A stretch of 64,000 nt of DNA from Streptococcus cristatus ATCC 51100 (GTDB lineage Bacteria; Bacillota; Bacilli; Lactobacillales; Streptococcaceae). The notes under the pieces are model-generated. The model saw only the letters and a list, made by a program, of their open reading frames with translations, searched no databases and had not been told where the DNA came from. The translations under genes and the position numbers were made by a program. This document shows, piece after piece, positions 25,830 to 34,171 of this stretch; position 1 is the stretch's first letter; every line of letters begins with the position of its first letter. The stretch is taken from the NCBI RefSeq assembly GCF_000222765.1, contig NZ_AFUE01000001.1, positions 62,001 through 126,000 of the forward strand, read 5' to 3'.

Positions 25830-25993
25830 AAAAAGATAATTTACCTTGGTTTCATCGAAGCCAGTGTCGATTTTCTATTTTTCAGTCGCTTTTAATGCCC
25901 TTTGTATCATGTAATTGAATTCGGACGGAGGTCTGCGAAAAAAAGATAGATTTCCTTGTGTTCATCGAACACATCGTCAATCTCCTATTTTTT
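25830..25993 (+). ncRNA. Two tandem copies of a structured RNA motif in the acoB-acoC gap
   Basis: Copy 1 (25830-25883) and copy 2 (25936-25993) share the frame AAAAAAGATA...CCTTG...TTCATCGAA...TCGA/TCAA...CTATTTTTC. The inner hairpin differs in sequence but keeps pairing: GGTTTC-ATC-GAAGCC in copy 1 and TGTGTTC-ATC-GAACACA in copy 2. An outer A-rich/T-rich stem encloses each. Covariation with a constant loop argues for a conserved RNA fold. No known riboswitch class is recognised. Each ends in a T-rich run and could act as terminator/antiterminator or processing signal within the operon. Confidence 0.5.
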
Positions 25994-26040
25994 CCTTGCC
26001 TTCTTCGTCCTTAATATCTTAGTATAGAATTGGAGAGGTC

Positions 26041-27084
26041 ATGGCTGATGATAAGCTAAGAGCGACTCCTGCGGCTAGAAAGTTAGCGGATGATTTAGGG
26101 ATCAACCTCTACGACGTTTCTGGCTCAGGTGCAAACGGTCGTGTCCACAAAGAAGACGTGGAAACTTATAAAGACACAAATGTGGTTCGCATTTCGCCAC
26201 TTGCAAAACGAATTGCCCTCGAACATAATATTGCTTGGCAGGAAATCCAAGGAACGGGTCATCGTGGTAAAATCATGAAGAAGGATGTTTTGGCCTTGCT
26301 TCCTGAAAATATCGAAAATGATACCATCAAGTCTCCTGCTCAGATCGAAAAAGTGGAAGAAATTCCAGACAATATCACTCCTTATGGTGAGATTGAGCGT
26401 ATTCCAATGACACCAATGCGTAAGGTTATCGCCCAACGTATGGTTGAATCTTACTTAACTGCGCCAACCTTCACGCTCAACTACGATGTCGATATGTCAG
26501 AAATGTTGGCGCTTCGTAAGAAGGTTCTTGAGCCAATCATGGAAGCAACTGGTAAGAAAATTACGGTTACTGACTTGCTTTCTCTCGCTGTTGTTAAGAC
26601 ACTGATGAAGCACCCATACATCAACGCTTCATTGACCGAAGACGGCAAGACCATTATCACTCACAACTATGTCAACCTTGCTATGGCTGTGGGAATGGAT
26701 AATGGCTTGATGACACCTGTTGTTTACAATGCTGAGAAATTAAGTCTTTCGGAGTTGGTCGTAGCCTTTAAGGATGTGATTGGTCGTACCTTGGATGGTA
26801 AATTGGCTCCAAGCGAACTGCAAAATTCAACCTTCACAATTAGTAACTTGGGAATGTTTGGTGTTCATTCCTTCGGTCCTATTATTAACCAACCAAACTC
26901 AGCTATCCTAGGGGTTAGCTCAACAGTTGAGAAACCTGTAGTTGTCAATGGTGAGATTGTTATCCGACCAATTATGAGTCTAGGATTAACCATTGACCAC
27001 CGTGTCGTAGATGGTATGGCTGGTGCTAAGTTTATGAAAGACTTGAAAGCCTTGATTGAGAACCCAATCTCAATGTTGGTTTAA
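26041..27084 (+). CDS. acoC: E2 acyltransferase of the acetoin/pyruvate dehydrogenase complex, without lipoyl domain
   Basis: Transfers the acyl group to CoA and forms the complex core. 347 residues. Two tandem peripheral-subunit-binding domains (RATPAARKLADDLGINLYDVSGSG at residues 7-30 and RISPLAKRIALEHNI at about 50-65), then the catalytic domain with the DHRVVDG histidine-aspartate motif near the C-terminus. The usual N-terminal lipoyl domain is absent: there is no D-K-A/V lysine motif before the first binding domain. The lipoyl domain is on the E3 encoded next. GGAGAGG lies directly before the ATG. The same arrangement is known in pneumococcus. Confidence 0.92.
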   Translation: MADDKLRATPAARKLADDLGINLYDVSGSGANGRVHKEDVETYKDTNVVRISPLAKRIALEHNIAWQEIQGTGHRGKIMKKDVLALLPENIENDTIKSPAQIEKVEEIPDNITPYGEIERIPMTPMRKVIAQRMVESYLTAPTFTLNYDVDMSEMLALRKKVLEPIMEATGKKITVTDLLSLAVVKTLMKHPYINASLTEDGKTIITHNYVNLAMAVGMDNGLMTPVVYNAEKLSLSELVVAFKDVIGRTLDGKLAPSELQNSTFTISNLGMFGVHSFGPIINQPNSAILGVSSTVEKPVVVNGEIVIRPIMSLGLTIDHRVVDGMAGAKFMKDLKALIENPISMLV

Positions 27085-27128
27085 GTCAGCTATTATTATT
27101 TTAGAGTTTTAGATAAAGGAAGTAAGAC

Positions 27129-28832
27129 ATGGCCTTAGAAGTAATTATGCCAAAAGCCGGCGTGGATATGACAGAAGGACAAATCGTCCAATGGAATAAG
27201 AAAGTCGGTGAATTTGTAAAAGAAGGAGAAATCCTTTTGGAAATCATGACTGACAAAGTCAGCATGGAATTGGAAGCCGAAGAAGATGGCTACTTGATTG
27301 CCATCCTCAAAGGTGATGGTGAAACTGTCCCTGTAACGGAAGTCATTGGATACCTTGGTGAAGAAGGGGAGAACATCCCAACAGCTGGAGCTGCCGCGCC
27401 AGAAGCTAGTCCTGCACCTGCAGTTAGTGCTTCAAACGACGACGGTAAGAGTGATGATGCCTTTGATATCGTTGTGATTGGTGGTGGTCCTGCCGGTTAT
27501 GTGGCAGCCATTAAAGCAGCCCAACTCGGTGGTAAGGTTGCCCTTGTTGAGAAATCTGAACTCGGTGGAACGTGCTTGAACCGTGGCTGTATCCCAACTA
27601 AGACCTACCTTCACAACGCTGAAATCATCGAAAACATCGGTCATGCAGCAAACCGTGGTATCGTGATCGAAAATCCTAACTTCACCGTTGATATGGATAA
27701 ACTCCTTGAAACCAAGTCTAAGGTTGTCAATACCTTGGTAGGTGGTGTTGCTGGTCTCCTTCGTAGCTACGGAGTTACTGTTCATAAGGGTGTTGGTACC
27801 ATCACTAAAGATAAGAATGTCTTAGTTAATGGTTCAGAATTGCTTGAAACCAAGAAAATCATCCTTGCTGGTGGTTCAAAAGTCAGCAAGATCAACGTCC
27901 CTGGTATGGAATCTCCACTTGTCATGACCAGCGATGACATCCTTGAAATGAACGAAGTTCCAGAAAGCCTAGTAATCATCGGTGGTGGCGTTGTCGGTAT
28001 CGAACTCGGCCAAGCCTTCATGACATTTGGTTCAAAAGTGACTGTTATCGAAATGATGGACCGTATCGTGCCAGCTATGGATGCGGAAGTTTCTAAGAAC
28101 CTTCGCTTGATTTTGGAACGCAAAGGTATGACTATCTTGACAGGTACAAAACTCCAAGAAATCATCGAGGAAAATGGTCAACTTCGTATCAAGGTTGAAG
28201 GAAAAGACGATATCATCGCAAGCAAAGCCCTTCTTTCAATCGGTCGTGTTCCAGACCTTGAAGGTATTGGCGATGTTGAGTTTGAATTGGATCGTGGCCG
28301 TATCAAGGTCAACGAATATATGGAAACTTCTGTTCCAAGTATCTACGCACCAGGTGACATCAATGGCACTAAGATGTTGGCGCACGCAGCCTTCCGCATG
28401 GGTGAAGTAGCAGCTGAAAATGCCCTCAAAGGAAATCATGCTGTTGCCAAATTGAACTTGACTCCAGCAGCTATCTACACTCTTCCTGAGGTAGCAGCAG
28501 TAGGTCTCACAGAAGAACAAGCTCGTGAGAAATACGATGTTGCCATCGGTAAATTTAACTTTGCAGCTAACGGTCGCGCGATTGCTTCTGATGCTGCTCA
28601 AGGTTTCGTAAAAGTTATCGCCGATAAGAAATACGGAGAAATCCTTGGTGTGCACATCATTGGTCCTTCAGCTGCAGAATTGATCAACGAAGCGTCAAGC
28701 ATCATCGAAATGGAAATCACTGTTGAGGAAATGCTGAAGACCATCCACGGACATCCAACCTACTCTGAAGTTATGTACGAAGCATTTGCAGATGTACTAG
28801 GAATGGCCATCCATTCACCTAAGAAAAAATAA
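27129..28832 (+). CDS. acoL: Dihydrolipoamide dehydrogenase E3 with N-terminal lipoyl domain
   Basis: Re-oxidises dihydrolipoamide with NAD. 567 residues, about 100 more than plain E3. Residues 1-80 are a lipoyl domain with the lipoylated lysine in IMTDKVSMELEAEEDGYL; an Ala/Pro-rich linker (about 85-105) follows. The flavoprotein begins IVVIGGGPAGYVAAIKAAQLGG, has the redox disulphide GGTCLNRGCIPTK, the NAD motif VIIGGGVVGIELG and the C-terminal HGHPTYSEVMYEA with the catalytic histidine. It supplies the lipoyl arm missing from acoC. GGAAG precedes the ATG. Confidence 0.95.
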   Translation: MALEVIMPKAGVDMTEGQIVQWNKKVGEFVKEGEILLEIMTDKVSMELEAEEDGYLIAILKGDGETVPVTEVIGYLGEEGENIPTAGAAAPEASPAPAVSASNDDGKSDDAFDIVVIGGGPAGYVAAIKAAQLGGKVALVEKSELGGTCLNRGCIPTKTYLHNAEIIENIGHAANRGIVIENPNFTVDMDKLLETKSKVVNTLVGGVAGLLRSYGVTVHKGVGTITKDKNVLVNGSELLETKKIILAGGSKVSKINVPGMESPLVMTSDDILEMNEVPESLVIIGGGVVGIELGQAFMTFGSKVTVIEMMDRIVPAMDAEVSKNLRLILERKGMTILTGTKLQEIIEENGQLRIKVEGKDDIIASKALLSIGRVPDLEGIGDVEFELDRGRIKVNEYMETSVPSIYAPGDINGTKMLAHAAFRMGEVAAENALKGNHAVAKLNLTPAAIYTLPEVAAVGLTEEQAREKYDVAIGKFNFAANGRAIASDAAQGFVKVIADKKYGEILGVHIIGPSAAELINEASSIIEMEITVEEMLKTIHGHPTYSEVMYEAFADVLGMAIHSPKKK

Positions 28833-28891
28833 ATTGAAGATAGATTAGACTGGAAAGGTATTTTCCAGTCTCTATCGTATAAAGGGATATC

Positions 28892-29881
28892 ATGAAATAT
28901 ATTATCAATCATTCAAACGACACTGCCTTTAATATCGCCTTGGAAGAATATGCCTTTAAACACCTTTTGGATGAGGATCAAATCTTCCTACTTTGGATAA
29001 ATAAACCATCTATCATTGTCGGGCGTCACCAGAACACTATCGAAGAAATTAACCGTGATTATGTTCGAGAAAATGGCATTGAGGTAGTCCGCCGTATTAG
29101 TGGTGGTGGAGCCGTTTACCACGATCTTAACAACCTCAACTACACCATCATTTCAAAAGAAGATGAAAACAAGGCCTTTGACTTCAAGAGCTTCTCAACT
29201 CCCGTTATCAACACCTTGGCTCAACTCGGTGTAAAGGCTGAATTCACAGGCCGTAACGACCTTGAGATTGATGGCAAGAAATTCTGTGGAAATGCCCAAG
29301 CCTATATCAATGGCCGTATCATGCACCATGGTTGCTTGCTCTTTGACGTTGATTTGTCAGTCCTTGCTAACGCCCTTAAGGTTTCAAAAGACAAATTTGA
29401 ATCAAAAGGCGTGAAATCCGTCCGTGCCCGTGTAACCAATATTATCGATGAATTACCTGAAAAAATCACAGTTGAAGAATTCCGTGATTTGCTATTGGAA
29501 TACATGAAAAAAGAGTACCCAGAGATGACTGAATACGTTTTTTCTGAGCAAGAATTGGCGGAAATCAACCGTATCAAGGATACCAAGTTCGGTACTTGGG
29601 ACTGGAACTACGGTAAATCACCAGAATTTAACGTCCGTCGAGGAACAAAATTCACTAGCGGTAAGGTTGAAGTTTTTGCCAACGTCATTGAATCAAAAAT
29701 CCAAGATATCAAGATTTATGGAGACTTCTTTGGTATCGAAGACGTTGCAGCTGTAGAAGATGTCCTTCGTGGAGTGAAATACGAACGCGAAGATGTCCTT
29801 AAAGCTCTAGAAACTATTGATATTACACGCTACTTTGCTGGTATCAGCCGTGAAGAAATCGCTGAAGCAGTAGTAGGATAA
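28892..29881 (+). CDS. lplA: Lipoate-protein ligase
   Basis: Attaches free lipoate to the lipoyl domain, here presumably that of AcoL. 329 residues. The lipoate-ligase signature RRISGGGAVYHDLNNLNYTII (about residues 70-90; given here as its key R-R-x-S-G-G-G-A-V-Y-H-D-x-x-N), the FTGRNDLEIDGKKFCGNAQ lysine segment and MHHGCLLFDVDLSVL are all present, and a C-terminal accessory domain follows. It closes the aco operon, 59 bp after acoL, and is followed by a terminator, giving a self-contained lipoylation unit. Confidence 0.93.
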   Translation: MKYIINHSNDTAFNIALEEYAFKHLLDEDQIFLLWINKPSIIVGRHQNTIEEINRDYVRENGIEVVRRISGGGAVYHDLNNLNYTIISKEDENKAFDFKSFSTPVINTLAQLGVKAEFTGRNDLEIDGKKFCGNAQAYINGRIMHHGCLLFDVDLSVLANALKVSKDKFESKGVKSVRARVTNIIDELPEKITVEEFRDLLLEYMKKEYPEMTEYVFSEQELAEINRIKDTKFGTWDWNYGKSPEFNVRRGTKFTSGKVEVFANVIESKIQDIKIYGDFFGIEDVAAVEDVLRGVKYEREDVLKALETIDITRYFAGISREEIAEAVVG

Positions 29882-29890
29882 AACTATAAG

Positions 29891-29914
29891 AGATTCGCTT
29901 TTGCGGATCTTTTT
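29891..29914 (+). terminator. Intrinsic terminator of the aco-lplA operon
   Basis: Stem AGATTCGC-TTTT-GCGGATCT with T-tail, 9 bp after the stop. Confidence 0.8.
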
Positions 29915-29940
29915 CTAAATTCATTTTTACATATAAATAG

Positions 29941-29969
29941 TTTCTAATATATTACTTTCATGGTATTAT
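29941..29969 (+). promoter_or_regulatory. Extended -10 promoter for the bacteriocin-type ABC genes
   Basis: TGGTATTAT at 29961-29969 with a weak -35 (TTTCTA) 17 bp upstream. Because an in-frame ATG at 29960 overlaps this element, that ATG is unlikely to be the translation start. Confidence 0.5.
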
Positions 29970-30028
29970 ATAGATGGATAAAGTCGTTTGAAAAACTTGA
30001 AGTATCTCTCTTTAGAAAGTGTGATCTT

Positions 30029-32038
30029 ATGAAACGAGTCTTTATTATCTTTTCTAATCTTTTTGTCACCAGCTTTCTTCTTTGGATTGCCTTTATCTCA
30101 CCAAATACGCTCATCCACCGAAGTCTCCCTGTGGTAGGAGTTCTCAAACAAGAAAAGAACGTCACCTATGAGGAGCTTTCGGCAAACTTGAATCAGTTAG
30201 CGAGGGAAAGCAATAGTGTAATCGCTCGCCAGATTCAACAAACGGATTCGCAAGGTCAGGTCAAGTTCTCCTACGATCTCTACGGAGGGGGAGAGCTTCC
30301 AAAAGGCATCAAAAAAACAGAGAAAGAACTCGCTTCAAAGGAGAGTTTGCTTACCAATTACTATATCCTATCAGGGAAGTTACCACTCGAAAAGTTGGAT
30401 CAAAAACTACACGAACTTGGTTTCTCAAAGACTTTCATGAATAAGCCTAATCTCTTGCAGAATTTTATGGCATTTTTTGGTTCCGGTTCCCAATCCTTAG
30501 CCTTGGTTATTTTTATTCTTAGCTTTAGTGCATTGGCCATTATTCAAAAAACACTTGAATTGAGGAGTGCAGGGATTCGTTATATTGCAGGGATGAGACG
30601 GTACCAACTCTTTGGACGTTCTCTCATGGAAGACAGCAGAGAGCTGCTTTTAGGATGTATTGGAGCCAGTGCCTTAGGATCCATTTTGATTTATTGCTTA
30701 CAATTAACCCCCTTTGCCTATTCCTTCATTATTTCAAGTAGTATCATTTATAATACGCTCTTGCTCATCGTATCTGCTCTCCTGTCCTTTATATTTGCAT
30801 TCAGCATCCAGACGGTGCACTTGGTTAGCCTTTTAAAAGGGAAAATTCCAGTAAAAAGGATTTTAGTTTTTCTCTTTACCTGTCAATTTCTAGCTGTTGC
30901 TCTCATTGGCCTTGCTATCCATCGGGTCAGTATCTATGGTTCTGTCTGGCAGACTTACCAAGAGGGGAAAGTGGCTTGGTCTAAAGAGACGAATTGGGTT
31001 CAAATTGGTGTAAATCGGGAGGATTTTTCACAGAATACAAACAAAGAGACGCAAATTGAAAACAGAGCCAAATGGACTAAGCTAATCGAGTCTGGCATCA
31101 AAAAAGGTGGTCTCTTGGTCTATCATCAGCTCGTATCTTTTAATTCAAAAGGCTTCATGAACGATCCTAGAACAGGTAGAGATCTTTCAATCACAGATTA
31201 CGATCCTCTTGCAAATACCCTGTATGTCACTCCAAATTATCTCGATATCCAAAGGATCTCAGTTTCCCCTGAGGAAAAAGAGCGCTTGAATCACTTGCAA
31301 GCTGGAGAATTTGGACTCTTGCTCCCTGAAAAGTTGAAGGGTCAAGAAGAGGAGTTGAAAAAACGCTACGAAGATTATCTGACTCCTAGAGATGAACAAG
31401 GAAAGAGCCAGTTAGCCATGAAAGCACGGGTGACCTATCTTCCTAACAACCAAAAACGCTTTATTTATAACAATACACCTATGAATTATCAGCAATTCTT
31501 GACCGATCCGATTTTGATTGTTGTTCGACCTAAAAGCTTTGGTGGCTACGACAATCCTTATTTCTCTCAACTTAATTCTTATCTGTATTTTGATGGACTC
31601 GAAAAAAGCAAGAAGCTAGTAGCTGAGCATGGGCTTGAAAAAAACGTAAGTCAATATGACTATGCAGCAGCTGTCTATCAGCAGATGATGCAATCCATTC
31701 AATTAGAGAACCTCATGGCCATTGCTGGAGGTATCTTCGGAATGGCGACCTCCATTCTACTCTTTAATACCATGAATTTCCTCTATTTTGAAGAGTTTAG
31801 AAGACCGATATTCCTGAAGAAGATTGCGGGTATGGACTTTTTGAAAATTCACCAAAGCATGCTCCTATCAGAGATTGCTATGCTGCTATTAGGTAGTGTC
31901 CTGATTTTCTTTCTCACACAGGAATGGTGGATCGCTCTCGTCACGCTCTTATTATTTGCGACTAATGCATGGCTGATTCTCCTTTACCGCTCGCATAAAG
32001 AAGAGTATTTCTTGCCCATTATTCTGAAAGGAGCCTAA
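30029..32038 (+). CDS. Bacteriocin-associated integral membrane protein (DUF1430, lactococcin-972 immunity/export type)
   Basis: 669 residues. An N-terminal membrane anchor (residues 3-22), a 125-residue extracellular part, a cluster of about four membrane segments (roughly 150-280), a second large outside domain of about 280 residues, and three C-terminal membrane segments. The pattern and the phrases SLALVIFILSFSALAIIQKTLELRSAGIRYIAGM are typical of the family found beside lactococcin-972-like bacteriocins. I chose the ATG at 30029. The stop lies 1 bp before the ATPase start, so the two form one exporter or immunity pump. I see no bacteriocin precursor gene nearby. Confidence 0.75.
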   Translation: MKRVFIIFSNLFVTSFLLWIAFISPNTLIHRSLPVVGVLKQEKNVTYEELSANLNQLARESNSVIARQIQQTDSQGQVKFSYDLYGGGELPKGIKKTEKELASKESLLTNYYILSGKLPLEKLDQKLHELGFSKTFMNKPNLLQNFMAFFGSGSQSLALVIFILSFSALAIIQKTLELRSAGIRYIAGMRRYQLFGRSLMEDSRELLLGCIGASALGSILIYCLQLTPFAYSFIISSSIIYNTLLLIVSALLSFIFAFSIQTVHLVSLLKGKIPVKRILVFLFTCQFLAVALIGLAIHRVSIYGSVWQTYQEGKVAWSKETNWVQIGVNREDFSQNTNKETQIENRAKWTKLIESGIKKGGLLVYHQLVSFNSKGFMNDPRTGRDLSITDYDPLANTLYVTPNYLDIQRISVSPEEKERLNHLQAGEFGLLLPEKLKGQEEELKKRYEDYLTPRDEQGKSQLAMKARVTYLPNNQKRFIYNNTPMNYQQFLTDPILIVVRPKSFGGYDNPYFSQLNSYLYFDGLEKSKKLVAEHGLEKNVSQYDYAAAVYQQMMQSIQLENLMAIAGGIFGMATSILLFNTMNFLYFEEFRRPIFLKKIAGMDFLKIHQSMLLSEIAMLLLGSVLIFFLTQEWWIALVTLLLFATNAWLILLYRSHKEEYFLPIILKGA

Positions 32039-32039
32039 T

Positions 32040-32672
32040 ATGATTAATATAGAACACCTGACAAAATCATTTGGAGAACGGATTGTCTTTCAGGATATCA
32101 ATCTGCAATTTGAAGCAGGAAAGGTCTATGCGCTAATCGGAAATAGTGGTTGTGGCAAAACAACTCTACTCAATATTCTGGCTAAGCTGGAACCTTATGA
32201 TAAGGGAAGCATCAGCTACCGAGGGCAAGAGCTTAAGCAAATCAAATCTCATCACTTTTTCAAAAATGAATTAGGCTATCTCTTTCAAAACTTTGGTCTT
32301 CTTGAAAACGAAACCGTAGCTGCCAATTTAGAACTTGGATTGATTGGGCAAAAATGGACTAAACAAGAGAAGAAGCAGCGAGAAGAAGAAGTCTTAGAAA
32401 AGGTCGGATTGGATTATCTCGCACTCGATCAAAAAATCTACGAATTATCAGGCGGAGAAGCGCAACGTGTCGCCTTGGCCAAAGTCATCCTCAAGGATCC
32501 TCCCTTGATTTTGGCGGATGAACTGACTGCAGCACTCGATCCCGAAACCTCACAAGAAATTATGAACTTGCTGTTATCATTGAAAAAGCCAGACCGTTTG
32601 ATGATTATTGCAACGCATAACCCAGCGATTTGGGAAAAGGCTGATGAAGTGATTCGGTTAAATACTATTTAA
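32040..32672 (+). CDS. ABC transporter ATP-binding protein (bacteriocin export/immunity type)
   Basis: 210 residues, a single nucleotide-binding domain: Walker A GNSGCGKTT (residues 33-41), Q-loop YLFQNFGLLENE, signature LSGGEAQRVALAK, Walker B LILADELTAALD, switch histidine IATHNP. It is translationally coupled to the DUF1430 membrane protein, its evident permease partner. A bidirectional terminator separates it from convergent xerS. Confidence 0.9.
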   Translation: MINIEHLTKSFGERIVFQDINLQFEAGKVYALIGNSGCGKTTLLNILAKLEPYDKGSISYRGQELKQIKSHHFFKNELGYLFQNFGLLENETVAANLELGLIGQKWTKQEKKQREEEVLEKVGLDYLALDQKIYELSGGEAQRVALAKVILKDPPLILADELTAALDPETSQEIMNLLLSLKKPDRLMIIATHNPAIWEKADEVIRLNTI

Positions 32673-32681
32673 GTTAAGTAA

Positions 32682-32715
32682 AAATGCTCTATGAACAAAA
32701 CATCATAGAGCATTT
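32682..32715. terminator. Bidirectional terminator between the ABC operon and xerS
   Basis: Perfect 13-bp inverted repeat AAATGCTCTATGA / TCATAGAGCATTT with A-rich left and T-rich right flanks, centred between convergent genes. Confidence 0.8.
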
Positions 32716-32749
32716 ACTGTTGCATGTGTCATAATTTTAGTTCTGTAAA

Positions 32750-33820
32750 CTATAGTTTGTCCAAAGCATTCTTTTGCTCGTCATTGACAATGTGGGTGTA
32801 GAGGTCCGTTACCTGAGTGCTAGCATGCCCTAGCTGATGACTGACGAGAACTTGAGATTTTGTTGCATCATATAAACGTGTAGCAAGCGTATGCCGGAGT
32901 TTGTGTGGCGTCACTCGCACCTTGAAGTCCTCAGAATACTTGGCTACCATTTTTTCGACACTGGAAGCATCAATTCGATTCGGAGTACCACGGTATTCCG
33001 TCAAAAAGAAGGCTGTATCCGTCTTTTCGGCCTTGTATCGCTTGCTTCGAATGTTCAGATACTCCTCTAAATAGGGCTTGGCAAAAGCAGCGACATTGAC
33101 AGAGTCCCTTTTCCCGCCTTTTCTAGTTACTTCAATGACCATCATTTTGAGATTGATGTCTTTTAGGTCCAGATTGACGGCTTCAGACAGACGAACACCA
33201 GAGGCTAGCAGCAAGGCAATGATGGCTAGATCTCGTTCCTTGTTCTTGTTAAAAGAGGACAGGGCGCGATTAGAGAGCTTCTTAGGGTACTCTGTATCAA
33301 TATACTGGAGAAATTCCTCGGTTTCATCCCCTAAAAAGAGCTTCTGCTTAATATTCTCTGCACGAGCAGCCAGAGTTTCCTTTTTCTTCTTAGTAGCAAC
33401 TTTTTTCATCACATTTCGATAGAAGTAGGGCTCACCCTGCTCATTTTCAACTTCCTCAGTCAAATATTTGTAGAGGCTGGACAAAGCCGAAAGAGTCCGA
33501 TTGATGGCTGTCTGGGAAACACCGTTTTGGGTCGTATTAGCATTGAGGAGCGGCCGCTCCCGTAAGTATAGAATGAAAGATTCCATATCTTTCTTAGTCA
33601 TATTTTCCAAGACAGAGAGAGGAATCTCAGCAATCTCTGAAGCGTCAGAAATATCGGAGTCTAAAACCCAGCGAAAAAATCGATCGTATTCTTTGAGATA
33701 TTCATACAAGGTTGTAAAACTATAAGGTACCGCCAGCTTGGACTGATAATACTCTAGAACGTACCAGGGCATAGTAGCTTTGAGTTTATCAATTCTTTCT
33801 AATAACAGTTCACGTCTCAT
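32750..33820 (-). CDS. xerS: Tyrosine recombinase XerS
   Basis: Single-protein chromosome dimer resolvase of streptococci and lactococci, acting at dif_SL. 356 residues from the ATG at 33820 (tandem ATG at 33823). The N-terminal SAM-like domain ([20 protein letters not shown]) and the catalytic domain are intact: arginine in [15 protein letters not shown], lysine in VTRKGGKRD, the [12 protein letters not shown]-x-x-R box, the LGHAS histidine and the nucleophile tyrosine in [17 protein letters not shown] precedes the start. dif_SL lies 51 bp upstream, the standard arrangement. This marks the replication terminus. Confidence 0.97.
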   Translation of the reverse strand: MRRELLLERIDKLKATMPWYVLEYYQSKLAVPYSFTTLYEYLKEYDRFFRWVLDSDISDASEIAEIPLSVLENMTKKDMESFILYLRERPLLNANTTQNGVSQTAINRTLSALSSLYKYLTEEVENEQGEPYFYRNVMKKVATKKKKETLAARAENIKQKLFLGDETEEFLQYIDTEYPKKLSNRALSSFNKNKERDLAIIALLLASGVRLSEAVNLDLKDINLKMMVIEVTRKGGKRDSVNVAAFAKPYLEEYLNIRSKRYKAEKTDTAFFLTEYRGTPNRIDASSVEKMVAKYSEDFKVRVTPHKLRHTLATRLYDATKSQVLVSHQLGHASTQVTDLYTHIVNDEQKNALDKL

Positions 33821-33871
33821 CATATTTCTCCGTTTTTTCTATAATAGTAGTATAGCATATCTAGATATATT

Positions 33872-33902
33872 TTTCAAGAAAATTATAGTTTTTCGGAAAG
33901 AT
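33872..33902 (-). other. dif_SL chromosome dimer resolution site
   Basis: 31 bp immediately upstream of xerS. On the - strand it starts ATCTTTCCGAAAAACT and ends ATTTTCTTGAAA; the two XerS-binding arms (TTTCCGAAAA and TTTTCTTGAAA) flank the central ACTATAA region. I recall this as the described streptococcal/lactococcal dif_SL sequence. Gene orientation reverses at this point. Confidence 0.9.
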
Positions 33903-33948
33903 GATAGAGAGAAGTAAGAAATCTAACTTTACTACAAAATAGATAATA

Positions 33949-33953
33949 AAAAC
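33949..33953. repeat. Left target-site duplication AAAAC of the Tn7-like element
   Basis: AAAAC abuts the left TGTGCAT end and is repeated exactly at 38938-38942 next to the right end. A 5-bp duplication is the hallmark of Tn7-type transposition. Confidence 0.9.
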
Positions 33954-34161
33954 TGTGCATAGACAAAAAACCAGATAAACTATTGACACAAATGTGGATA
34001 ATCCTAGATCTCAGTGCATAAACTACCCACTTTACTGTCTCTAAAAATTGACAAAAATCTGGGTAATTTATGCACTTTCAACTCATTTTTGCTTAGTTCA
34101 GTGCACAAATTACCTACTTTACTGTCTCTAAATTTGATAAAAATTGGGATAATTTATGTAC
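33954..34161. repeat. Left end of the transposon: TnsB-type binding-site array
   Basis: After the terminal TGTGCATAGACA and an inverted site near 33981-34002 (TTGACACAAATGTGGATAAT), two 61-62-bp direct units follow (34014-34075 and 34101-34161). Each unit is itself an inverted pair: GTGCATAAACTACCCACTTT... facing ...CTGGGTAATTTATGCAC. Consensus half-site: TGCAYAAATTACCCACTTTACTGTC without the last bases. That gives about five sites at this end. The stretch 33824-34171 is thus dif_SL, target flank and transposon end. Confidence 0.75.
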
Positions 34162-34171
34162 TATTTTACAC

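Noticed and set aside
29882-30028. Lactococcin-972-like bacteriocin gene upstream of the ABC pair
   Set aside because: Only a terminator and promoter fit in this short stretch; no signal-peptide ORF on either strand.
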